Below are positions 45,578-55,553 of a DNA stretch of 64,000 nt, in pieces. How positions within the stretch are numbered: position 1 is the first letter of the stretch; every line of letters starts with the position of its first letter. The DNA comes from Siderastrea radians (taxonomy: Eukaryota > Cnidaria > Anthozoa > Scleractinia > Rhizangiidae): contig OZ024898.1 of NCBI GenBank assembly GCA_964017195.1, positions 12,849,557-12,913,556 on the forward strand. The letters are read 5' to 3'. The notes under the pieces were generated by a model, which did no database searches, was not told the DNA's origin, and saw only the letters and a program-made list of their open reading frames with translations. The position numbers and the translations under genes were made by a program.

Positions 45578-45649
45578 AGCTCTTTCAGCTGGATGATATC
45601 ACTGAAAATTCCGTCAGGCAAGTGTTCTATTTTGTTATGGGACAAGTCC
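45578..45649 (-). CDS. LRR exon, type B, copy 4 (72 nt, phase 2)
   Basis: DLSHNKIEHLPDGIF then SDIIQLKEL; one residue differs (Asp to His) from copies 2 and 3. Splice sites intact. It is the most upstream well-formed LRR exon on the minus strand. Confidence 0.8.
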
Positions 45650-45921
45650 CTACAATCAAATACAGAGAACAACACTTGTATATGAGTTCAATCCACCGTA
45701 GGGAAAAAGATGGCAACTGGTACATTTACCCATAATTCTGAGCGCACAAAAACCCTAAAAGCGTTGATAAAAACACAAAGAAAAGTTCTAAAACCTTCAA
45801 ACTTACCATACACTACGATGTTATATTTGCAGATCATGATGTGATTGAACACTTTGCTGCTACTTGACAATATTTTATATCTTAACCGATAAAAAAAACT
45901 TCAAACTTAGCATACACTACG

Positions 45922-46134
45922 ATGTTGCTAGCACAGGGACAAATTTGTGCAAAAGTATGGCTTTTTATTTGCCTATTGGCTGTGTTAGGTTCGCAAGGCA
46001 TTGTGGTAAAATGTACAGCTGCCACCTTTTTTCGTACGGTGGATATTTTCTTGACTTACAAACAAATACTTTTAAGGTTTATAGCAAATTTTTTAACATA
46101 TATGTTGAATGAGTTCAAGTTCAACTTTATTTAA
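45922..46134 (+). other. Short ORF with signal-peptide-like start
   Basis: 70 codons. Residues 11-27 (AKVWLFICLLAVLGSQG) look like a hydrophobic signal core followed by a small-residue cleavage region. A diverged copy at about 40,600 keeps the TGGCTTTTTAT...CCTATTGGCTGTGTTAGG text but not the start. No downstream exon is recognised; it could be a first exon or chance in a repeat. Confidence 0.25.
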
Positions 46135-46770
46135 CTTTGTTGAAATGTTTGTTGACGTTTACACAAGTACAAGCAAAAATAAATATACGGCCAATGTGCC
46201 TATCTTAGTGCAGAATTTAGAGCCACTTACACCAGGATCATTTGAACCGTCTATTCCAATACCATTGGTACCATAGACCCGCATAGGAAACAAACGGAGA
46301 AACTATGATATCACCTAAAACTACTATGGATGATAATACGTGTTTGGAAGCCACCAACCACAATTATCTAAATGATCCCTCCCCCCCCCCCCTCCCCACA
46401 TACACACACACACACACACACACAAATTGGTCCATTGTAAAACTTAATATTGATCTGAATACCCCTTTACCGCCCTAGGTAAGTAAAACTGATTGGCGAC
46501 AAAGTGAACGTATCACTTTAATAGAACCTGCAACTTAGCCAGGGAGAGCTCAAAAGGAAATGTCTACAATCAAACTCCTTTAAACCCCTAGGGGCCAGGA
46601 TTAAGGTCCTTTAAAAGTTATGGGCGAATTACAGAGGTAGAGTTATTAAATTTTGTTCTCTCTTTGAACAAGAGATGAAACATGACTGCCCGTAATTGGC
46701 TGTAATTGCAAGGTGTCTGTAAGGATAGGTTGACTGTATTTGAAATATTTATTGCCGGTGATAGAACATT
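46135..46770. other. Non-coding with C-run and (CA)n
   Basis: 46,080-46,330 repeats the start of segments A and B. A C-run (46,380-46,392) and (CA)n (46,400-46,424) follow. No exon. Confidence 0.6.
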
Positions 46771-46773
46771 ACT

Positions 46774-46974
46774 ATGATTGCCTGTGTTTGTTCAAATCGT
46801 AGAAGGAAGGACACGTACAGGACTTCAAAGTTTGCCGGTAATGGTCCTGGAACAGACGTCAGGTTTTTTCCCTTACAAGAGACCTCTGCCAAGGATGAAT
46901 CCCACTTCGATGGACCACAGTCGCATGGCTTTGGACAAGCTGATGATAGAGGCCAGCAAAGGGAACATTAAATA
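46774..46974 (+). other. Possible 3'-terminal exon, cytoplasmic-tail-like
   Basis: After AG at about 46,800 (tract TGCCTGTGTTTGTTCAAATCG, then TAG) one frame reads RKDTYRTSKFAGNGPGTDV, then a hydrophilic stretch to TAA near 46,971. A second frame from 46,778 is also open for 65 codons, so frame choice is uncertain. Not recognised. Confidence 0.25.
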
Positions 46975-47040
46975 GAAGGATTTTAACTTTTTAGATTGCT
47001 TCGTTTTACTTACCACTTTGTTATATTTTCATAAGCAACA

Positions 47041-47212
47041 ATAGGCCAAAGTTCCGAGTTGTCTCGTGCCTCTTTTTCAAAGTGAGGCCTGGTGCACAAC
47101 CCTTCATATGAAAATGAGTTTTATTTGCATGCCAATGAAAAAGGTTGTGCACCAAGACTCGCTTTGAAAAGAGGTACAAGGCAACTCAGAAATGGCCTAT
47201 TGACTAGCTCCC
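47041..47212. mobile_element. Palindromic MITE of about 170 bp
   Basis: Starts CAATAGGCCA and ends TGGCCTATTG. The arms share GAGTTGTCTCGTGCCTC-like, GGTGCACAACC and AAATGAGTTTTATTTGC-type stretches in inverse orientation, so almost the whole element can fold on itself. Confidence 0.75.
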
Positions 47213-47527
47213 AGATGGAGCATATTGTTTGACAGCTGTTTATTTAAGCGTTAGGCCAGTATCAAAATATAATGAGTTCTAAAAATGTACGTTCAGATTA
47301 TCTAGACCGCTAAAGGCGCTCATATCACTGGAAAGATCCTTCTCTCATAAACTATTTTATCTGCAGTTCACTTATATTCGAAAAATCATTATTTCATACA
47401 TTCACATTCACAAAAAGCTTTGTTGACTAATCCTCTTGTATGGGTCTTCCTTCCTCCACATCAAAAGTTCGTTTTATATAGTTCTCTTTGTTCACCAATT
47501 GAAGTAATTCCCGTAATCAACCATTCC

Positions 47528-47728
47528 CAATAGGTCATTTTCACTACGGTGTCATTTGAATTTTCACGACATCCAGAATCCATCAGTTCGGTTGTTTTCT
47601 GATGCAAATTAGGGCTAATGTTATCTAAAGCTCACTGAGATTATGAACGTTAATTAACAAAGGAAATAAGGAATGAATTCTGGATGTTGCAGTCAAATGA
47701 TGTCATCGTGCAAATCAGCCTATGTTGG
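47528..47728. mobile_element. About 200-bp MITE with imperfect 50-bp inverted ends
   Basis: AATAGGTCATTTTCACTACGG with GACATCCAGAATCCAT at the left is answered by GAATTCTGGATGTTGCAG ... GATTTGCACG-type complement at the right (CATAGGCTGATTTGCACGATG inverted). Confidence 0.55.
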
Positions 47729-47889
47729 TGAAGGCTGGTAGACAACATGATAGACTGGTCCCCACTACTACACCCCCAGGTTCTTCGGCTGGGCTTGCTT
47801 TTCTCAGCTAGTCTGGCTTGGCACATGTGAGTATGATAATGTAATCCACCAGTACTTGGGTGCTAGGGGGGGTGTAGTGCATGAGAACA

Positions 47890-47968
47890 AAATAGGTTGA
47901 ATTAAAGTGAAAGAGGTCTCCAGGTTGGCATCCCCATCTAAAATTTGAAGATAAATCCTTCCTGTAAG
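47890..47968 (-). pseudogene. LRR-like relic
   Basis: After an acceptor-like CTCCCTTACAG the minus strand reads KDLSSNFRWGC then PGDLFHFNST. It aligns by eye with DLSxN and PxGIF of the type-B LRR exons but is one residue longer, lacks the second Leu of LPxG, and has no donor at the expected place. Possibly a decayed further repeat exon. Confidence 0.25.
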
Positions 47969-48506
47969 GGAGAGGCCAGCGAAGCCAGTTTCTCACATAC
48001 TTACAAAAATTACATCAGCACCAAGGATGAAAGCAAAGCAGGATAGGAAAACAAATAACTTAAAAGTGTTGCTGTTTTCTCTGTTAAGAAGGTTTTGGAG
48101 TAGATTTGGGTATCCTGTGTTAACATTATATCGACGGTGCTTGAGAAAAGAACAAGTTTTCCCGCTTCCCAGGAAAGCACTGGGTAGTATCATTCATCGT
48201 ATATACTTTTTATACGACAACGTTTTTTCCATTAGGTGTCTACAAGTTGCTGTCTGCAGCTGGAGAGCGTTATATTCGAGCGTAAGGGACCTCCAACCGA
48301 GTCTTTAAAACAGAGTGGACGGATGGATGGGTGCGTAAACACTGCTCCGTTCTTTGGATCAGATGTCACAAAAAAACCGCGTGGTAGTAACACATGCTAG
48401 GAAATGGTAAGATGGGGAACCATGGTTATGCTAATTATACGTTTATACTCTCTCTAATTAGTATTAGATTTAAAGTGCCTACAAAACACGTGAAGATACA
48501 ATGTAA
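47969..48506. other. Non-coding, unrecognised
   Basis: A minus-strand open stretch (48,193-47,993) contains a hydrophobic run KLFVFLSCFAFILGADVIF followed by a GTAAGT donor at about 47,998. It could be a membrane-segment exon but has no recognised homologue. Confidence 0.25.
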
Positions 48507-48507
48507 T

Positions 48508-48546
<39 letters not shown>

Positions 48547-48550
48547 TTTT
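48507..48550. repeat. (TTTA)n microsatellite
   Basis: About eleven TTTA units, next to the SINE and probably its tail region. Confidence 0.9.
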
Positions 48551-48690
48551 AAAATAGAATGATATGTGTGGAGAGAAGAACTCAGAAAAAAATTCTGACC
48601 TCCAGATGGGATTTGAACCCAAGACCTTCCGTACAATTGTCGGATGCTCTAACCTATAAGCTACGGGAACTCTAGTGGTGATCAATGGTC
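48551..48690 (-). repeat. tRNA-derived SINE head
   Basis: On the minus strand GTAGCTTATAGGTTAGAGC (48,646-48,663) is a pol III A box and GGGTTCAAATCCC (48,608-48,620) a B box, at tRNA-like spacing. The (TTTA)n run lies on its 3' side as a SINE tail. The A-box side has extra mismatches relative to a true tRNA. Confidence 0.75.
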
Positions 48691-51600
48691 AATTGTGGGC
48701 TATGTGACACAAAACGACTGTATCGCGCAGTGACATTATGTCAACGAACACTGCATCGCGCAGTCACGGAGAGTACTTATACAGAAAGTATACAGTTCGG
48801 CATAGGCTGGTTTAAATCGAGTTCTGTATTATTGCATTAATATTGATAACAGAAAAATTTTACATATACATTACACACTACATTATTATCATGTATTAAG
48901 AGCAGAAAAAGGAAATCATATTCTGGTTTTTTTTTTTCTGAAGTTCGCGAGGGCAGTTGTTTTAAATTGAGAGGGCTTGGTAATGGATCTTACAGACCTA
49001 GACCTGTAAAATGGACAAAGAAAAGTATTGCCAGATTCTCTAGCGTGGCCATTTGAGCCCTTACGAGCTTGTTCCACAGGAGACAGCGATAAAACAAACC
49101 CACTCTCTTCTAATCTCCAAGAAGGGTCGGCTGTCTTTCCTTCCTCAGAAAAAGAGGCATAAAATGTCATAATAAACATAACCACAGATACAAGAGAAGA
49201 AAGAAACGAAAGCCTGGTCCAGAAAAACTACGGGGAAATGATACTCTTGTTTGAGGCCGACGGGTCCGTCCTACCTCTACTGAGACAGACAATTTCATTG
49301 AGCATCCACAGGTCGACAGATTGATAACTAAAAAGACGGCTGGTGCTCCTTCCTCGCCGTTCAAACCCAGTCCGCAAAGTCCGGAAAAATCACAGGTTAA
49401 AGCACTCAGGAGAGTAAGGAACGATAACTTGACGCAATAAAACTGGAAAGGCGAGTTTAACTCCTCTTTCTGACTGAGGGAACCACCCCACCTATCGACA
49501 TACAAAATTGTGACAATGGCAAACTGTTATGACACATTGCTAATACCAACGCTAATAATGACACTGAGGCCGTTTTGCTTTCTTTTTAACTTTAGTCACG
49601 CTAGACTATTGTTCTACCAAATTGTGTTTCGTTTACTTCAAATCCTATGTCTTATGAAAGAAGACATGAGCAAATAATCTCTATGCGTTTTGCTTTGTAG
49701 CTATCACAAAGATTGTGTTGAAAACTACGCAAAAAAGTAAAACTCGTTTTTTTCCTTGTGACTTCTGACTCGTCAAGGTCTCACTCGATCCTTTTTCAAT
49801 TTCCTTAGCATAGCTTTAAGGTCATACTCTAACGTTCAATTTTCTTCAGCCACAGAAGCTGAAAGTCACGCTGCAAAGCTTCAAAGGTTGCAACCTGAAA
49901 GACTTCCTTACTCAGCTCCCAAAGCACTTCTCAACCCCCGCCCCCAACGACGACTTCACTAAAACAAAACTCGACCTTTCAATCCCCTATAGTAACACTC
50001 GGCTTCAAAGCCTCTTCTCAACCCAGCCGCATTCGACCACTTCACAAGGTCCAAACTTAAGTGGCTCCATAGATTTTTCTGACGGCGTGCGTACTAATCT
50101 GCGCGCGAGCTGACAAGAGCTAACAAGAGCTGATGCAAAAAAGGTGAAATATTGACAGCACGGTCCAAATTTTAGCCCTCAAGCAGCTGTCAGCAGTCTC
50201 CAAGCAGTTTTAAGACCAAATATTGCTTTACAAGCAATCGAAGTTGACACTTTCCGCGTCAATTTCTCAGTGAAGAAATCTGCTTGTTCTGAATTTCACA
50301 CATGCTCAAACAGCGCTCTTGGCAAATTCCTATTCTATGATGTAGTGTTTTCAAGAAAAAATGGAAACTTTCCTCTGGGTTTTCTCGAATTTCCTTCCAT
50401 GAAATTCTCTTAAATTTCGCATACAGCGGATTACTCTACGTATAGCTTGGTTGTCAAGGAAACTCATAAGACCAGTTTTTTAGTAGAAGCAAAAAACACA
50501 AAATTGCAAGAAGCGAAAACCTGCTCAGTTTTGCAACCTCTACTTTTTTCTGCCTTAAAATTTTCTTTTGACCAACTTATAGAAGCTTAAAAATTTGGGC
50601 AGGTTCCACCTAAGAAAATTAAAGAAAATAAAAAAGCCATGTACACTTTGAAAAAAACCCGCGTTTGGACAGATTTATTTCAACTCTAAAAAGACATTAT
50701 TTTAACAGTGATGATTGTAGAACATATTTTTTGTTCTTGTTCGATAGTTTTGAGTAACCTAGTAGAAAGAAAAACAGAACACAACACCAGCGCGCGCTAC
50801 GCCATCGATGATAACTGTATGGAGGCACCTTTACCTCGCAATCCCTTTTAGCTACACTCTTTTCAAAGGCTACACTTAGCCTGTCAAGTTTAAAGCCACC
50901 CTCGACAGGCTTGTTTTCCTTTAGTTAAACGGTTCGTACAATTCGGTTCTCAGTCATAACCACACAGTCGACTGCACTCTCAAGCGCCATCCGCGAACAG
51001 GACAAGAACATGTAAGATAAAGGAGAAGAAAAGCAAAAGCCAAAAGATACAGTTACAGTTAGATTTAAACAGCTTCAGACTGGTGGACTCCTTTCTCAAA
51101 CAACAGTGGCCAAGTTCTCACAGAGTATTAGGTGTCCGTCCTATTTCGGTCGGGCGAAGACCGAGCTTACTGTGAGGACGTCACGATTTGAAGACAGAAA
51201 CTTTAAGCTGGATACTGCGACGAGGATGCTGGATGTACTTGGATTACGCGGTGCGAAGAGGACAGATTTCTTCGTAGCGACTGAAAAGGAGTCTTTGGAT
51301 AAACTGACACGTGGGAACTGCGTACTGGGATACCATTGTTATGCAAATTATTCTCTTTTATTTCTGGTGTTTAGAATACCGAGAGAACAATCCTGAATAA
51401 CCAAAAACGTTCAATGCCAACAAAGTGTATTTTTCGCTGTCAGCAAGTAAGATAAATAACTTTCCAAATCTCACTCAGCATGTAACAGCTATAAACGAAG
51501 CTTTTTCAGAAGATAAGACGACGGAAACGTCTGCGATTGGAAGCTTAATTTTAAGTTCGAACTGGAAAGCGGTTCAATAGAAAAGAAATCTCATTAGTAA

Positions 51601-51934
51601 ACAGAACTCGAAAAATCTTGGAAATAACTCGCCTGCAGTTTCCCATTTACAAGCTTTTATTATATCATCAGTAAACCATAGAAAATGTGCTGCAGTATCC
51701 CTTAACTACTGTATCTGCCAGGTCACATTTCACAAGCAGTCTCAAAAGTTATCAATTGCTCCCAAACTTAAACCGTGGAAATAAACCACTCGAGACCAGC
51801 TAGACAATGAAACAACAAAACAAATCTCACTCAAAGCTTAAAAAGTTATATCCAAGTTCTTAAATGTTAAATGAACTAAAATGACATTTATCTTTACCAT
51901 CAAGTATTACTACAAAAAATGACAATTTCCTCAC
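48691..51934. other. Non-coding or unresolved stretch upstream of the LRR array
   Basis: No secure exon. Weak candidates: minus-strand ORF 49,185-48,916 (basic tail, SRSVRSITKPSQFKTTALA); plus strand about 49,279-49,440 (NFIEHPQVDRLITKKTAGA, then a Ser/Pro/Lys tail); plus-strand ORF 51,106-51,396 (ELTVRTSRFEDRNFKLDTAT). None is recognised and the first two overlap on opposite strands, so at most one is real. Confidence 0.35.
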
Positions 51935-52165
51935 CATATATTACTTCAAACTGTCTCTCGTCAGTTCCGTAGTTGCTGGTCGCCTGGCATGTGTAGTTTC
52001 CGTTCTTGTCTACTCGGATGCTTGCAGTGTTTGTTGTATTTACCAGTGTTGTTGAGTTCCTTATGATCGCGATATATATGGGAAGAGTTCCGTTGGCTGT
52101 ACACGACAGTCTGGAGCCTTGAATCGCTCGCACAACAGGGCCTGGTGTCACTACCTTTGGCGAAA
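51935..52165 (-). CDS. Ig-like domain exon (231 nt, phase 1-1)
   Basis: Between AG (complement of 52,166-52,167) and donor GTGAGG (complement of 51,929-51,934) the frame encodes SPKVVTPGPVVRAIQGS, then LSCTANGTLP ... KNGNYTCQATSNYG ... FEVIYG: an immunoglobulin fold with its two Cys (SCTA, YTCQA) and the DxGxYxC motif as KNGNYTC. The core Trp between the Cys is absent. NST and NGT glycosylation sites are present. Phase 1-1 boundaries are typical of shuffled extracellular modules. It follows the CUB exons in transcription order with matching phase (G then TT completes GTT, Val). Extracellular adhesion or receptor role by analogy. Confidence 0.85.
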
Positions 52166-52569
52166 CTAACAAAAAATGATTCAAATCGGTTAAAAGTACA
52201 AATGGACTCCACCGATTAAAATACATAAACTAGGAATTTGAAAAGTCATTTCGAGCAATACAGGCAAAAAATGAGAAATCTCAGAAAGAAATAAAACGAA
52301 TTTGACAAGGTTGGAATTGAACATCTGAAATTAGCAGCTTAAAGAGATTCCAAGAAAAGGGCTAAACGTTTTTCCATGTCCCAAGGGAAGACGTGCTATC
52401 GCAAGGTTCCTCGGTGCGAATTCCCTACAATCCCCAAGTTTTTCCTTTGGTTTCTTAGATGAATAACTGCTTAAGGTGCTTAAAAACTTTGGCAGACTCG
52501 ATGTCTTCATGCGACCGTCTTCTATCATACATTCAATTAGTGTTTTTGATGTTTTGAATCTTTTCTTAC

Positions 52570-52742
52570 CAGGCGAGCCGGTGTTAAAAGATATCCGAAA
52601 TCCTTTTCTTTGCACATAACCGTCTGAGTGGAATTTTATCACTGCATAGACTCCAGTCACACCAACTGTCCTTCCAGACATCTCACCACAGTACACTCCA
52701 AATGACTGGTTCTTCTCATTAGCAATCTTCAAATAGTCATAG
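52570..52742 (-). CDS. CUB domain, second-half exon (173 nt)
   Basis: AG (complement of 52,743-52,744), then YDYLKIANEKNQSFGVYCGE ... VTGVYAVIKFHSDGYV ... GFRISFNTGSP, ending in donor GTAAGA (complement of 52,564-52,569). YDYLxI, YCG and IxFxSDxxxxxxGFxISF are diagnostic of CUB. The first base completes CGC (Arg) with the upstream exon to give SCRYDY, restoring the third Cys context, and the exon ends in phase 1, matching the Ig exon. Confidence 0.9.
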
Positions 52743-55396
52743 CTGCAAACACAGCATTTATTCAACGTATGAAAAGTCACAAACAGTGGCCTTACACGGT
52801 GCAGGAAAGAAGATTAAATTATTCTATCGCTGCTGCCAACAGATTTCCTCTACAGATAGCTTCGACTTCAAGATTAAAGAGATTGGTGAACTGTTGAGAG
52901 GTGCCAAGTGGCAATGATGATTTTAGTATTATAAAGATAGATTTAATTTTATGTTAGCCTTTTCCAGCTGCTCCAATTGTCTCCTGTTTTCCGCGCCACT
53001 TTTTCTTCTCCTCCTCACAATAAGAACTCCTGGAAAAGTCAATCACTATCAGCAAAGATAAATTCAACTGAAAAAACTGTCGCAGCGTTTCAGCTTAATT
53101 AACATTCAGTAATTTGTAAAAAAAGCTCCATTAATTATTTTACTTCCTTTTTTATAATTTTTTTCACTTTCAAGAATCCTTTACTTGCTTGGGAGGTAAA
53201 CCCAGCATCTTATACAATTTTACCGTAAGCTATGACTGTAAGATTTCTACTGACAAATTGAAAAAAAGAAGTTTAAGAATACCACTTCGAAAAGACATTA
53301 CCAGATTCGACAAACTGTACCCTCGAGCACAATGAAATGTTAAACACCTAACACTTCCCACATGAAAAATATATATAATTTGGTGGTTTTTCTGTCATTG
53401 TTGTGTGTGCGTCTGTTGTTGTTGGTGCTGTTGTTGTTGTTGTTTTTTTTTTTAATTCTTATTTAAAATATTTCAGCCGTCGACAAAGGAAAAAATTCTC
53501 AAGCCCCGGTAAATCTTATTTTGTTATTAACCTGAATTGAACCCTTTTATGCTAGCAAATTCTCCTTAGGGGGAGAGGGGGGGCCGGTGTGCATGAGTGC
53601 TCTGTTTGATTTTTTAACGTGTACCATTTCTTTTTTTATTTCTGCTTGATCCAAAGCTTCAAGCATTAACCCAAAAATGCCATCTACGTGTGTAGTTGAA
53701 GGTTTCTTTTGTGGCAATTTGCACTTCGTTAGAATGTTTGCAGTATTTTAAAACGACTTGTGGATTTTGTAGCAACCGTTGTGACATATTGGGGTTACTA
53801 GGGTAGCAGAATTGCCTAATGATGGTCGCTATTGTTACGAGGCTCACGCTCCTACGAACTTTCTTTGTCAAAGTCACGCGTCACTGGTTTGTTATGTAAC
53901 TTTTGTATGACCATATATGGACAGGAGAAAAAAGGACATGATGAAGTTTTTTTGCTGAGTGTGTTGTTACTGTTGTACGGTGAATAAGAACATGCAATGA
54001 CATGGAAGTTTTATACACTTTGCTCTGCTGAAATTGACTGTTCCTGGTTTATGAAGACTGTATCTTTTTGAGGACTGTCCAGGCAGATAAGCTTTTGAAC
54101 ATTTGTAGAACTTTAAGTAACCATTTTTTGCTTATAAACTTTATGCCAGTTGCGCATGTTGTGTTATCATTAAATTTAGAGTTGCTGTTTACAGTGTGTT
54201 TACGAATATCGCCGTATTCTCTTGTTACAGTCGCTTTTTGTCATTTCAGTCTTGCGTCTGCAACACTATACTTTGTTGCAATTCCAAGGTCAATAATAAT
54301 GATGATGATTTCTTTGAAATGAGGATCATATCGAGTTCTCTCATTATTTGTGGAATTAGTAAGTAGCATTACACCCTCTAATGTCCACAAATGAAAATGA
54401 CCTCATCACAAGACGTGAGAATTACGTCATAGCTTTTGAAAAGCCGACATCTTGTATCTACCTTCTTGGATTCCTCGATTGCTGCGGCAGTATTTTATTT
54501 TGTGGCGAAATTTGACTTCCCTATTGGAGTTGCCATGCTGTTGTCCAATATGAACAGGATAGGCCGGGGACGAGGGGGCTGGTTAGTGTATAGCAATATG
54601 GATGTACCTTAAACTTCCCCCGAATAACAAAATTGTGTAAAAAAAGCATGTGACAATTTTTATATCAAATACTCTCATGTAAGTGATAACTGATACTGTA
54701 TTCGAAGATTTCCCTATGTTAAATGTACATTCGCGATTAACTAGCAACACTAAATACATCCTCGTTATTATACAAGCGTGTACAGGGATTATGCAGCCAC
54801 TCAAATACCGCTCTGTAATAAAAATATACAACAAACGTGCACGTAACTATGGCAAACCATTGATCCCCAAGGGTAAAGTCACTATAACTACTAAGACTGG
54901 ACTCCAATCAGTGACCATTCCATTGAATGCCATTATTAGATTAGAGACGTATTTCAATTCTTTTCGGGTGTGAGATACGTATGTGCTACAGAAGGTTGTT
55001 GTGACTTTCAGAAGTTTATCTTAAATTAGAAAGGAGGGAATTTGATGGAAAAGAAAAATACATGATCCGAATAAAAAGTAAATATCTGTGGTAATAAACA
55101 GTTAATAGATAAACGCCTTAGAAACTGGTATCAACGAAGAAAAGCCCTAGCGTTGATAGCGGTCCAACTTGGTGTCTCATATCTATTTCGCCCTATTTAT
55201 GTCTTTCTTAAATGTCATCCCTGCCATAAAAATGAACCAGTTACCCCACCCCCACCCCCCCACCCACCACCCTCAAGGGCAACAAACACATATAACATAC
55301 ATATAATGTCTCTAACTGGCACTGCATTGTGCATCAGGTGTACCGATATAAACTGCATACCTGAGGAGTAATTATAATCGTCGTGTCTTTACTTAC
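52743..55396. other. Intron of the CUB-Ig gene
   Basis: Intron between the two CUB halves. It contains a (TTG)n-like run at 53,403-53,443 and no recognisable exon on either strand. Confidence 0.7.
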
Positions 55397-55553
55397 CGAC
55401 ATGATCTATGAGGTTGTAAGTCGAATTCGTGAAAGTCCACTAACATAGTCATGCCGTCCGGAATTGGAATGGAATAATCACATTCCATTCTGCTAAGGTA
55501 GTTGTTTGGATATCCAGGGCTTTTTAGCGTGCCATTTACCACAGAGTCACATG
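55397..55553 (-). CDS. CUB domain, first-half exon (157 nt)
   Basis: AG (complement of 55,554-55,555), then CDSVVNGTLKSPGYPNNYLS, MECDYSIPIP, and FHEFDLQPHRSC, ending at donor GTAAGT (complement of 55,391-55,396). GxLxSPGYPxxY and the first two Cys are classical CUB. Together with the next exon it gives a complete domain of about 112 residues with all four Cys. The apparent Met and hydrophobic stretch further upstream are the polypyrimidine tract of the intron, so an earlier exon with the signal peptide must exist outside the recognised sequence. Confidence 0.9.

Larger units (their letters stand above)
44170..45895. repeat. Tandem array, three units of about 557 bp, each with one LRR exon
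   Basis: Three consecutive near-identical units (shift 559 and 556 bp between equivalent points, e.g. CAATCCACCGTAG at 44,575, 45,134 and 45,690). Each holds one type-B LRR exon, a C-run, and a conserved CTTACCATACACTACGATG stretch. A fourth, older unit is split by the LINE (36,560-36,705 and 40,143-40,590). Small 60-codon ORFs on the minus strand recur because the intron recurs. Confidence 0.85.

Noticed and set aside
44573..45870. Three near-identical 60-codon minus-strand ORFs as a gene family
   Set aside because: They repeat because the intron repeats every 557 bp; they have no recognisable domain and overlap intron sequence between LRR exons.
44170..45895. Regular tandem repeats as a CRISPR array
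   Set aside because: The unit is 557 bp of eukaryotic intron plus exon, not short repeats with unique spacers, and no cas genes are present.
48608..48663. Functional tRNA gene on the minus strand
   Set aside because: Only the pol III boxes are tRNA-like; the flanks and the (TTTA)n tail indicate a SINE.
48916..49505. Seven-transmembrane or cytoplasmic-tail exons for the LRR gene on the minus strand
   Set aside because: The hydrophobic and basic stretches are in different frames, lack consistent splice sites, and compete with an equally open plus-strand reading.
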